A stretch of 64,000 nt of DNA. Origin: Neopestalotiopsis rosae. Its lineage: Eukaryota > Ascomycota > Sordariomycetes > Amphisphaeriales > Sporocadaceae. A program made the translations under genes and the position numbers. Position 1 is the first letter of the stretch, and the number at the start of each line of letters is the position of its first letter. Shown one piece after another: positions 48,544 to 60,032 of this stretch. Location of the stretch: positions 434,001 through 498,000 of the forward strand of contig JALGAS010000012.1 in the NCBI GenBank assembly GCA_023078685.1. Direction: 5' to 3'. Under the pieces are notes generated by a model. It saw only the letters and a list, made by a program, of their open reading frames with translations, had not been told where the DNA came from and searched no databases.

Positions 48544-50706
48544 ATGGCGGAAGTCCTTGGTGCCGTTGCCTCTGGCATCGCCTTGGCAGAGATCGCATTG
48601 AAGCTCAAAAGTCTTCTCGGGGAGATAAATGACGCGCCTGAGACGTTGGAGTCGCTCGTCAACCAGGTCGAAATCTATGCTGGCATACTCAACGGCCTAG
48701 ATTTGGATGATGTACTCGACACTGGAATCTCTCCCTCGCTTCGTTCTTCATTGCATGCCGCGGCCCTCCAGTGTCATAATGCTGTCAACCAACTATCTCT
48801 TGTGGTGACGGACCTATCGGCATTAAGCAAGGCTTCTTCGCGGCGCCGCAAGATAGCGGCTATAAGATTCGTGCTCCAAAAGGACTTGATTTTCCAACTC
48901 GAACACCGACTTCAAACAGCTGTGCAGTGTCTCTCTTTGGCCCAGCAGCTATACATGTTGTATGTCAGTTCTCACCTTATTGTAGACAAACACTAAGCGC
49001 GGTGCAAAGTGCTTGGCAAAAGATACAATTGCCCGATGTTATAGTGTCCCGGTTGCAAAGCCAACACATGGGCCTTCCGCCTCAGACCTCCATGGTCATG
49101 AGTGGAAGTAGCGCAATGCCAACGATGCGCGCGTGGTCCAGGTCCGCCTCTACCAGGGCCGGAAACACCAAAGTCGATGACTTTCCGCGCACACACGGCG
49201 CTGCCCTGCTGGCTGACGCGTCCGGCTTCGAGACAACAGATCAATATCGAGATAATGAAAGTGGCCGAAAAGAAGACAACGTAGAGTTAACGGCAAGCTC
49301 TCAGTGCTCCAACGAAATCCGTCCATATTCCAAGGCAACAGAATTTCGAAGGAAGTTATATTTACCGACATGGTCCTCTTCCTACGCTTTCGAAATATTT
49401 GCTCAACATAGCTACACTGGCTGGAAAGCATCGTTGGCAGTGTATAATGTTTATGAAGATGAATCTCGTCAGTTTAATGCCGCAGAAAGGCTCTTGTGCA
49501 CCAACGATGTCCAGAAAGTTTATCAAGCATTGGAGCGCAGGGAATTTAGCCTTCATGATCGGTTTTTGGTAGGGGGGTACGAGCATTCTTTTGCTGAGGT
49601 GAGTCTATCACCGCGTCATGGAAGAGCTCTACTGAATGGTGAATTAGCTCGCATTGGCCACTGCCTCCTGGAAATCCTGCAACTATCTCCTGGAAATTAG
49701 TTCCCAAAGCTTGAACGAAAAGAGACTACAACATTTCCGTTTACCACAAAATGAGGAAAATATGCGACAGTTGGAGAAAATTCTGAAGCGGGACAATACC
49801 TCGGATAGTATCCGGCTCGAACAAATCGTTTACTTCGTTGGTGACGGAGCCTCTTTCGATCGGTTCAGAAGAAAAGTTTGGATGGATGATGACGAGTTCT
49901 ACCACGAATCTTTCCTTAAGCAGCGAAATCAAATGGCAGCGTATACTGCAAGGCATTCGGAATGCTTTGCCTCAGCATACAGATTCTTTCGCCACCTTCT
50001 CTCGCCTCTGGGCTCGTTACGAAGTCATGATATATACCTGGGTCGACTCCGTGGAACAACTTTGCTGCACTCTCTAGCATTCGCCGTCAGTATCATCCCG
50101 TGGAGAATTATCAACGACTCAAGTTGCAAGCAGAGTTTGGCATATCTGAAGGGTACTTCACGGGACTCGAAGCAATATATAAAAGCGGCAATGCTCGATG
50201 GCTGGGCTTTAGTCACCTCCGAAGCGATACCATTTTTCAATAATCTGCATTCAAGGGAAATTACAGGAGATATTGGCTGCTATGAGTCCAGAACCGCTTT
50301 GTACCAGTCATTCGCTCATTCCATGAGTAGAACACTAGGGAAGGGGAGAATGAGGTCTCGCGCAGTGCGATTCCTAATCATTGAAGCCAGTCTCAAACTA
50401 TGGCTTAATATCCTCCGCAATTCAGGGGTTGACTTGAAAGAGTATGGCGAGAAGGAGGCTGAGATTTTTCTTAGCCACGAAACCTCGATGAGGCGGTTCA
50501 TAATGTGGGCCGGTTACCCAACAAGACATGAGGAATTTCCTTGGAGGTATGAACTCACGATCGACCTCATTGGCTTCCAGTACGGAGCAGAGATTGACGA
50601 TTGGAAACTATGGTGGTCCGAACCTAGTGATGTATTTGCCGGAGAATTCTGGAACTTAGTTGAGTCTCCCTATCAGCCAGTTCCGGGAGCCTGGCCTGAG
50701 AATTGA
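48544..50706 (+). CDS. Tandem paralogue A: fungal NACHT-N/Helo-like N-terminal domain with ankyrin-like segments
   Basis: Exons 48544-48959, 49010-49598 and 49648-50706 join in phase and give 687 residues. The N-terminus, MAEVLGAVASGIALAEIALK, is the typical start of the alpha-helical domain found before NACHT or ankyrin regions in fungal STAND-type receptors and HeLo-like effectors; residues 1-140 are helical. No P-loop is seen. The middle part contains GWKASLAVYNV and QALERREFSLHDRF. The segment LALATASWKSCNYLLEISS and the later GTTLLHSLAF have the helix pattern of degenerate ankyrin repeats. The tail has LIGFQYGAEIDDWKLWW, DVFAGEFW and a final PVPGAWPEN. Function is unknown; non-self recognition is an inference from the N-terminal domain. 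It lies about 1 kb upstream of its homologue in direct orientation. Confidence 0.8.
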
Positions 50707-51766
50707 TCAAGTCAGCTGTTCAACGATTGGCCTTGTTCCTGACGAGTTCAAATATTTATAGAAAAGAGAAATGGCAAAGAGTTGAGATAGCAACCTCCAT
50801 CGGAAAAAAAATGTGACATCCGGAACCAATCATTTTACTTCATCTCAGGTCAGAGACCCAGACAATCATTCAATCAGGTTGATCAGTCTACCTCCCGGAG
50901 ATTTGAGAATGCGCATTCTAGTTTAGCTTTCTATTATACACGGGAATGTATCATGTACTAAGCTGAGCCCTAGGCTGGACAGGTAGGGTCGGGCCTGCTT
51001 GGCCGTGGTGATGATAATCTTGGCGTATGCAATGCCCTTAGTGGATGTGCCTTCCGCGGGGCACGAAATGCTCGATATTGATGACGAAATTATCGGACTT
51101 GGCCGGGACATGGAATTCAGCTTAAAACATCACTTTCAACTTTTTAACAGAGGATGGACAGATCTCCGGGAATCTCCGTCTTATTCATCCAATTGTTCTC
51201 TGTGTGTCGCCTCGGGACTCACCCTTGTCAAAGACGTTGCCCGTCAGCAAAGAATCGTGTCCGAACTTGCTCTCGCTCAAGAGAAAGGCACCCTGCCCAT
51301 TCATTGAATTACCATCGACTACAGCGCCGAGGTCAATCGGCCAAAAGGACAGGATGCCATTTCATCACCACGGTCATTCTCCAGCCCGTCTGCTTACTTC
51401 GAGGTACACAATCGCATCAAGAGACTGCAATGATACTAGTGTGATTGGCAACCTGGCTTCCGAGCTGCGTGATTGGTCTACCACTGTGTCACACGAAGTT
51501 CTGTTTTTATACTCTGTGGACATCATTCGGCCCCCATATGTGTTTTGACACCCAATGGCTGCGCTTACATCCCTCAGGGGCCTTTCAGCGCCATGCGTAG
51601 GAGCTGCAGTCATGATAATCCCAACGGCAGAGAAGCTGCCGGCAGCCAAGCTGAACAATTATAAATATCGATCAAACTTATAAGGCCGAACGTCTCCTGC
51701 CAAAAGACTAGAGAGATTCTGTTTCCCCCCAATGACGCCCGTGAGTCTGGCGAATGACGACTAGCC
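50707..51766. other. Intergenic region between the tandem paralogues
   Basis: About 1 kb without a recognisable gene. The last few hundred bases must hold the promoter of paralogue B. No second copy of a coding segment was noticed here. Confidence 0.55.
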
Positions 51767-54008
51767 ATGGCAGAAATCCTTGGCGCTGTTGCTTCTAGCC
51801 TCAGTATAGCTCGGGCTGCAGGGGAAATCTTATCCACTGGCCTGAAGCTTAAACTCCTTCTAGATGAGATTCGCGATGCTCCCGAGAATTGCAAATTCCT
51901 GCTTGGCCAGGTTCAAATCCTCGCCACCGCTCTCTGCGACCTCCAACTTGACGAAGTCCCTGAGACGGGCATCTCTGCCACGCTATGTGGCTCCTTGCGC
52001 GCTGCTACGATCCAGTGCCGGTATGCCGCGGAACACCTATCGTGTGCCATTGGCGAGTTATCTGCACAGCTGGAGACTCACCGCGGGCTTCGCCGCAGAG
52101 TGGTGGCAGCCAAGTTGTTATTCAAAAAAGGCTTGCTGGCAAAGCTTGAGCATCGCTTATACACGGCCGTACAATGCCTCACCTTGACGCAACAACTATA
52201 TATCATGTGCGTGTTCCATCATTGAGATCTTAGAGAAATAATGTTAAGAGTAGCAGTGCTTGGCAAAGGATACAGCCCGACATCATCGCATCTCGGATCT
52301 TGCAGGAATACGCGCTCGCAGATTGCACTCAATTCCCACTAAATCCGCCCCAATATGAAGACAAATGTATCCCGACACTACCAATGTCCATGAAGGTCGG
52401 ATCAACCCTGTCTATCAACGCTCCGAGACCAAAATCAAGTTATAGACCCACAAGTCGAACATTAAAAATTGGGATACCCTCTTTGGTGGGAAAAATCACG
52501 ATTCAGATGAGCTGGCAAGATGAAGAAAAGGATCATCTACAGGTCTCGCGTTTGCAACATCCAGAAAAGCCCATTTCAGTCTTCGGAACCACTGAGCTGG
52601 GACTGAAAGTCCAACTTCCCTCATGGCTGGCCTCCCGAATGGTTGCTATCCTGATTGAAAAGAGTTACGGTGCCTGGCAAGCATCCTTAGCCGTGTTCAA
52701 AGTGCACGTACTACATGACCCCCAAGCTCGCAAGGCCATGGTGATGATACTATCAGATGATGACGACGCTTTGTATCAAGCCTTCGAGCGTAGGCAAGTT
52801 GGTCCACGGGATCGTTTTCTCGACACAAATGGCAACGAGTGCACGCTCAATGAAGTACGTATCTGCTATGCCTATGGAATAAGAACATGAAAATAACGTT
52901 GTTCTAGCTAGCATTGAGGTTTGGCGCATGGAGAATCTGTAATCATCTATTAAGCTCAAGTCGAGATATCCAGCGAAAGCCGCTCCTTTGGGTCATGTGG
53001 CATCGACGCGCTCAGGATGAAGAGACTCTACACCAGCTACAGACTTTACTAAAGAAGGACTGTTTGAGATTGCACGTTCGTTTTCAACTATTCTGCAATT
53101 TTGATGGCGATGCAGTCTCTTTCAACTTGACTCGGCGGCAAATTTGGCCAGACGATCAATTCTACAGTGATTCATTTCGCAATCACCGCATACAGTTTGC
53201 TTGGTCTCTTGCTCTATCGTCCACCACCCTAGCACCCACTTTCTTTCGTTACGCACTGTCGCCCAATGGTATTCTGCGGGCACAGGATATTTACACTGGG
53301 CGACTCCATTTGGGCTACTGCGATGACACTTTATTACATGCCCTTGCATTGGGCATTGGTAGTGCAGCCTGGCTTGATCGAGAAACATCAAAGCAGTGGG
53401 CTCTGGTTGCTTCCGAGATGCTGCCACATGTTCGGAACTACCATGAGTTAGGCCCCGCAGTCCGATGGGATAAGCTCAGGACCCCTCTGTTCGCATCATT
53501 ATCTATTTCACTCCTCCCATGGCCATCATCAGAAGCTCGAAATCGCAGCGGTACAATGTCTCTCTCTCGGCGCTTTCATCACATGGAGATTGGGATGAAG
53601 GCATGGCTCCAGGTGCTCAAGGACGGGGGCGTCGATTTGCAAAAATATGGGCAGCGAGAAACAGAGCTTTTCAACATGGAATTATACGGAAGAAATTTCC
53701 CATTGTATAATGTAGACTCTGACGGTGATGAAGTTTGTTGGGACAATTACCTCCGTCTTGATCTTGTTCTGATTGGCTTCCAATATGGCAAAGAGGTCGA
53801 CGACCGGAAACTTTGGTGGACGGAGCATACAGACGCGTACGCTGGAGACTTCTGGAAGTCGATCGAGTCTTCGGCCCAGTCTTTTGAACAACGAGTCCCA
53901 GGAGCATGGATTGACGGGCAAGAGTCGGTATTCGATCAGACGCTTGAGACGACTGTTGAATCTTGCTTCTGCGAGACTAGCACTGGCATTTCTGTATTCA
54001 GACAATGA
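51767..54008 (+). CDS. Tandem paralogue B: fungal NACHT-N/Helo-like N-terminal domain with ankyrin-like segments
   Basis: Exons 51767-52206, 52257-52854 and 52908-54008 give 712 residues with both introns at the same places and phases as in paralogue A. The N-terminus, MAEILGAVASSLSIARAAGE, carries about eight extra residues before the KLKLLLDEI helix. Shared blocks include AVQCLTLTQQLY, YQAFERRQVGPRDRF, ELALRFGAWRICNHLL, DIYTGRLH, LLHALALGIGS, LQVLKDGGVDLQKYGQRE, LIGFQYGKEVDDRKLWW and FAGDFW-like YAGDFWKSIE with PGAWIDG. The level of divergence suggests an old duplication kept under selection. The C-terminus is longer than in A (about 30 residues with two extra Cys). No enzymatic motif is visible. 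Role unknown. Confidence 0.8.
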
Positions 54009-55213
54009 ATGGAAGCTTTCGAATCGAGGGTGATGCGGGTGGGACTTCCTGCGTGGACGAGCAAGGCACTCGTGAATGCCCATTCAACCTCCGACGCGAG
54101 TTCGTCGGGTTCCGCTTGTCGCATTGCGAGCGCACGAAGTTCGGCGTCACGTCTGACAAATCTATTACGGGATGATATCAGCAAACTGTAGGAGCAAACC
54201 GTCCAAACAATGCGACAAGCAAACTTGGCAGGCAAACTTGTTGAATACGATTCTCATTCAATTCTCGTATCTACATTCTCCAGAATGAGATTGAAGTGGA
54301 GTGTCTCTTGGAAATGCGGATTAAGAATCCTGGCAATTTACAAAAGCACCGGAGATTCTGTTTGATCGTGAGATCAGTATGATGTGTTGTTCACTATAGA
54401 AGCGTGGCTTGTGGCTTCGCCCTGTGCCGGCGCCAATGAGAAACCTCCGAGTCTACGGAATAGTCGGATGGTAGTGTCAGCCCTGCTTACCCGCGAGCTG
54501 AAAATAGTGTTGTACGTTAAAGTTGCAGTAGTAGCCGTTAGGTTTCCTTGACAACTCAACAGTGGATCACCGTGTCAAGCGTGTCTCTCGTAAAGTAGAA
54601 ATGTCCATAATTATTCCGTGGACAAAAAGGGACGTGCAATAATCCTGGAGTTCTAGAAGCTCAACTAGAACCACTGTATTTACTATTCACCGCCCAGTAA
54701 ACGGTTGGTTCGGCAGCAGTACCGAGATACTATTACTAGGGGATAGATCTCCAGATCTCTTTTTAGCGGAGACTTTTGTGCCAAGTAAGTCCGTGATTGG
54801 ATTGGGACCGACGATCCCTGCCCAACAGGGCCAAAACCACTGTGACACCCCGCCCTCGTGTCCAAGTGATACGAAGATGAAAGCCTCGTATTGCCCCAGG
54901 TCAGCTGACGGGACGTCCCTTCGCTCCTTTCTGGCGAGGTGCCGGATCTGGCAACATCGCGATGCCATGATGCTACGAGGTGTCACTCGATGCTACTGAG
55001 AGACTTGTGCCCCAGCTCCAACGTATGTTCACGGGCCTGGACTACGTTACCTCGAGCCAAGATGTCACCTCGTCTGTCATTCAGAGTACTTATACGGCCG
55101 TTGCGTCGCCTTCAATCCATCATCTCAGACTGACATCTTCACTCCAATCCTCTTCAATACAATAATCAACTCTCTTCAAGCCTCTCTCGCTTTTACATTT
55201 TTCAACCATCAAA
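54009..55213. other. Intergenic region and Bys1 promoter
   Basis: No gene recognised. The 3' part is the Bys1-type promoter, with a TATA-like cttatac near 55089 and a pyrimidine-rich leader (tctcttcaagcctctctcgc) before the start. Confidence 0.5.
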
Positions 55214-55824
55214 ATGAAGTCCTTCGCTACCATCATCGGCGCCGCCCTTGCCGCCACTGGCGCTCTCGCCCAGCAGGCCGTCGTCAAGAACAATTGCCAG
55301 ACCAACATCTACGTCCAGTCGTTCCCCTTTGACGGCAGCGCCGCCGGTACCCTCACCACCGTGACTCCCGGCCAATCCTACGCCGAGGACTTCAAGACTG
55401 CCGGATCGGTAAGCCACTAGTCTCCATTCTCCAATTGACTGTATAAAAGGCTAATCAAATCTCCCTATGCAGACCGTGAAGGTTGCCAAGACTAAGACTC
55501 TTGACAGCCCGCTGTTCTTCGGCTACTCCTTCTCCACCGGCCCAGACTACGCCTACTGTAAGTTTCCTATACTCTTCAAATTTCAGACTCATCCAATTGC
55601 GATAAAAAAAAAAAAAAAGACTAACATTGTTACTTTCTACAGACGAGCTCAGCACCGAGTGGGGCAACCCCTTTGCCGATGCTCACAACACCCTGACCCC
55701 CGGCGACGGATGCCAGGTCTTTGACTGCGCCGCCGGCGACGCTGCCTGCTACAGCACGCCCGCCTCCAAGAAGGTCTACGGCTGCCCCCAGCCCGTCAAC
55801 CTGGAGGCCACCCTCTGCGCATAA
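55214..55824 (+). CDS. Bys1-domain secreted protein
   Basis: Exons 55214-55408, 55473-55557 and 55643-55824 join to a 153-residue protein. Residues 1-19 form a signal peptide (MKSFATIIGAALAATGALA). The mature part opens QQAVVKNNCQTNIYVQSFP, the signature of Bys1 (blastomyces yeast-phase-specific) proteins, a thaumatin-like small beta fold. It has six cysteines, most in the C-terminal GDGCQVFDCAAGDAACYS region. Bys1 proteins are abundant secreted proteins of fungi, tied to phase change or host contact in some species; the molecular role is unknown. Context CAAAATG at the start is good. The second intron contains a 16-nt A run. Confidence 0.92.
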
Positions 55825-58691
55825 GCGATTTGTTGAAATTCTTGCTCTCTTCTCTTTTGAGGGGTTGAATCGCAATTGTCTTTTTTCGAGAGCGTGCATT
55901 CGGTTTGGAAAGTGTTTGTAGTAATTGTGTTCGATGCGACAAAAGGCAAAAGAATAAAGCAAGTCCGAGCCACGAAGCTGCTTGCGTCTAATCAGTATAA
56001 TATTAGCTTGTAAAAAGTAATTAAATTCACCTTTACATCACCTTTACAGATCTCAAAACTCTTTGCCTACAGTTGTGTGATCTGGTGACTCGTCAGCTGG
56101 GTGTTAGTGCTTCTAGTCATTCAATTCCCTTGAGCCAAATTTGCAGAGTGAGACTCACATGGATATGGCTTGTATGGTGCAACTCACCTGTGATGTCTGA
56201 GAAATAAACTCCCGATGTCAAACCTTCAGCTGAAAATCATGTCTCGGGAACAATGTTGTCTGATTCGGAAATATTGATCCATTGTTCATGAAGAGGACAC
56301 TCAAATATCATCTTTGGTCTCAGAACATTTAATCAAAACACGTCTGGACCTCATGTTACGTGCTTAATGTCATGGAATGATGTCCTAACAGTGAATGTAC
56401 AACGGCATTCCACCGCTGACAACTATTACTGACTCATGTTTGATGGAAGTCCGTGCTACTGGTTGGGATGGTACTTGGGCAGTGTTAAAGAAGGTGCAAA
56501 TAACATCAATTAACATGGTTTCTTGGCTCAACGGTTATTCCGTATCTACTACCTATATTCACCTCCACAAAAGTGCTCCTGGACTATTCTCTGCGCATAA
56601 GCTGATTGATGAGATTCTCTTGCTGATGTTAATGGCTCTTTTCTGCCCAGTTGATCCAGACTGTGCGTATAAAGCTTACAAAGGACAAAAGCCACGTACA
56701 AAGCCCAGTTGCGGGCACACCCGACGAAGCCAGATTCAGGCCATGTGTGCTTAGTAGCCAGGCCCCCATAGCCAGACTCTAAATCGTGTAGAATATGTGA
56801 TGCAGGGTGGCAGCCTTAGGTACCAGCCCCACCAGTAGATAGCCGGTGCAGCTGAAGCTTGGGTGAGCTTCCCAGCTTCCTCCTCTCACCACTTCTTCAG
56901 CAGCTTCCATCAACAGAATCGATTCCATCCCCCATTAATATGAGTAGAGCAAACAAAGCGCGGTGAATGTGGAATCTCTCCTCAAACAGAAGGCTCCAAG
57001 CCGCACATGAGGTCCCTGATGCCCCGAGTTGGAGCTTTGGTCCAATTCTGTGTGGGAGATTCTCCAGTACAAATATTAGATTCTCTTCATACTCAGCCCT
57101 ATGTTGGTTGATGTCAGCAGCTTGGAATCTCCCGTAAGCGACGTGATTCCTGTCGAAACCCATTCTTCGTGTCGGCGAATACGATATCAAGTCGACGTTG
57201 GAGGTCACTATGCCTTGTTGTGCTGCGGTAATCGCTATGGAATTCGAGGCCGCAGAACTGTTAAAATAATTTTAGCTATATTATTAAAATTCAAGAAGTA
57301 TAGACCTACACATGTCCACCGTATACGGGTCATGCCCGGCTCTACACGCTGTTCCCCTCCTGGAATCATCCACAGCAGGGCAGAGAAGATGACCCAAAGG
57401 ATATATTGCCACCAATATATGGTGAAAGTAGGTATTTCTTTCCTTTTCTTTTCTTTTGATGCTGGAAAGAAATAATAGGAGAAATAGCAGATTAAAATGG
57501 GAGAAAAAAGGAAAAGAATAATTAAGTAGTTCTGCTTTATCGAATCGGGCGGAAGAGTGAAAATTACTTTTCCCGGTGGTTGCTGATTCTGGGGTGACCT
57601 GTGAGGGTCACAAACCATGGGCGTCGGTCCCGGCCCGTCCTCGTGGTTGTCGTTCTTTTGTCCTTGAACTCCTTTTTCGTATGCGTTTTTCTCCTTGTGG
57701 TATCGCTGGCGGAAGCCCTTTTGGGATCTCTGGTCGTTGTTCGCGAGCGTCAAGAGAGCTGCGAGATGTGTGGTGCTACCATGTAAGGCCCGCGTACCGG
57801 GCGTAGGTACTGGTCACGGATCACAAGGAGGAAAAGAGAACGTATAACGGAAATGCAATCAATGACCAAGCTAACAGATACACGAGAAGATGGTGATCGC
57901 TGATGGGGATCAAACAGTCTTCTGGTGATGGGTAATTGTAGCAAAGTGTGGTGAGGAGAGGAAGTATTCAGAGCGTGCCAGCTCTGGGGAAGCTAGTATT
58001 AGTACTAGTAGTTGGTACTAGCACGTGCCAGGTCTGTTTTAAGATCAAGAAGGTAGAACGATTAATACGGGAAGAAAATTATTGGTCGGACACGTCGGGA
58101 CGTTCCCAAAGGCAAGCTGTGGTCAATCGAAATTGTGATAGTGAGAGTGATGAATGTTGTTCAAGGTAAAACTCCAGTCAAGGTCCAATCCTCTCAGATG
58201 TCAACAAACAAGGCTATCCATCCTCGTTCATTCCTTCCCTCTCGATGACCTTACCACGGGCACAGTTGTCACGATTGCTACTGTGCCCGTCTCTGGTGCT
58301 GCCACTTCTCGTTCTTGTGAGAGAAAGACAGGATCTTGAGATCTCGAGGAAGGTAATTTCGGATACCAGAAGTCAATCGATTATGGGAAGGTGCACTTAT
58401 GGTACGTAGCCTATGGATGTCAGGTGGTGCCAACTCTGTCGCTACTTACGTACGCAGACCGCGAGTTTCGGGGCAAGCGTTTGGCCGTAAACTTTGTTAT
58501 GTCCTGCTCAATAGCATGACTGCTAGCATGGTCCGATGGAGAACATAGGCGGAAAGAGAGGTTTGAAGACGTTCCAAAGCCCGAGAAGTCACGACAGAGA
58601 ATATTCAATATTTGCTCATTAATTTGTATTCGCGGCAATACCGATGATACTATATACAAAGTGTCTGCTCGCCTGTCCAGATACTCGATAT
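55825..58691. other. Gene-poor region
   Basis: 2.9 kb, partly AT-rich (57240-57560). Frames such as 56395-56754 (+, MYNGIPPLTTIT) and 57235-57753 (-) are open but show no domain, exon partner or sensible N-terminus, so I leave them uncalled. The right end is the 3' flank of the SCP2-PhyH gene. Confidence 0.5.
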
Positions 58692-60032
58692 CTAAGCCAA
58701 AGGCTTGTGAGGGGCGCGCATCTTGCCGACGCCCTCCTTCCACTCGACAAAGAGGCCCTCTCTGACCTCGCCGTCGACACCACCAAGGGCTCCCGTGGTG
58801 TAGAAGCCGAGCATGCGCTTGTGGCGGTCCGACAGCTTGGGCCAGACGTCCTTGCGCAGAGACAAGAAGTTGTTCTCCTGCTGGCGGATAAAGGAGCGCA
58901 TAAAGAAGAGCAGGATCACGGGTCGCTCGCCCGACTTTTCCACGTTGGGGCCCGTGGCGTGCCATAGTCGCGACTCAAAGACGAGGCAGGATCCAGCGGG
59001 CGCGGCGGCGGCCACGGTGCCGTCGACGGTGAAGATGTCCGGAGGCGCGACGGGCCCAATGTGCGAGCCGGGGTATACGCGGGTGCCGCCGTTGGCCTCG
59101 GTGATGTCCTCGAGGTAGAACATCAGGTTCATACCAAAGGCCAGGTCGCGGATCGGGGGCTGGACGGCGACCTGATCCGTGTGCAGCTGCATGGGCACGT
59201 TGCCGGGGCGGGCAATGTTGGCCGTGTAGGTGGTGATGACGGCGTGCTCGCCGAGGTACCATGGCACCATCTCGTCAATGATGGGGTGGTTGAGCAGGTC
59301 CAAGAAGTCATCGCCCTTGTTGATGAGTGTCCAGATGCGCTGGTTGGGGCCCGTGGCGCCGCCGTCCACTTGTGCGATGCCGGCCTCGCGCTCGCCGGCG
59401 GCCTGTTCTTGGACGGCCTTTTTCATAATGGCGACTTGCTCTGGCGACAACACATTTTTGCACTGTTTATTTGTGTGAGTTTCCAACAATGATACTCGTG
59501 CATTTCATGTGACACTTACGATACCGTAGCCAAACTCCTTGATATCCCGCCTCACCTGTTCAATATCCTCGGTAGCCTCGGGCAGACGAGCAAACTGGTC
59601 AGCGTGCTTGGGAGGAACGGGTGGCACCGGCGTCAACAAGTCGGCAAACTTGATGGCCACGGGAATCTTGCCCTGGGGCATGGAAGCCTCGTTGAAAAAG
59701 GCGTCCTTGAAGAGACCATATCTAGGCTCGAGCTTGTTCTCATAAAACTGTGAAATGTACTCGGGCTTGATGGTCATCTTTGTGTCGGGCTCATCTTTGC
59801 AAGACTCCAAGATAGTGGCGGTTCCAGAACGAGCATCGATCCAGAACGGCGGCTTGTCGCCAAAGGTGATTTGGAGCAGGGCCTTGAGCTCACCGAGAAG
59901 CGGGAGCTTTTCTCTGATAATCTCGTGGGCCTTTTTCACATCAGTCTCAAACTTTTGCTCGAGATTGCTGTAGGACTGGTTGGAAAAGTCCAAGCCGGCA
60001 GTATAAGTCTTTCCTGGGGCAACGCCAGCCAT
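58692..60032 (-). CDS. SCP2 sterol-carrier domain fused to a phytanoyl-CoA dioxygenase (PhyH) domain
   Basis: Exons 60032-59520 and 59462-58692 join in phase across a 57-nt intron and give 427 residues. Residues about 15-140 form an SCP2-type lipid-binding domain: FGDKPPFWIDARSGTATI, TKMTIKPEYISQFYENKLEP and MPQGKIPVAIKFADLL, which is the usual end of SCP2. Residues about 165-420 form a PhyH-type Fe(II)/2-oxoglutarate dioxygenase. It has the iron-binding HxD in MQLHTDQVAVQ, a GGTRVYPGSHIGP segment, and LWHATGPN with the distal His. The active set of residues is present. A lipid or polyketide-like substrate delivered by the SCP2 part is a plausible inference. The C-terminus, KPLA, is not a canonical PTS1 signal. 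No biosynthetic cluster is visible around it. Confidence 0.88.

Noticed and set aside
48960..48997. A 38-nt intron in paralogue A ending at the first in-phase AG
   Set aside because: It is shorter than normal for fungi. The acceptor at 49009 gives 50 nt and matches the paralogue exactly.
57235..57753. 172-codon minus-strand frame with a hydrophobic middle
   Set aside because: The hydrophobic part comes from AT-rich sequence and the N-terminal part is low-complexity; no family recognised.
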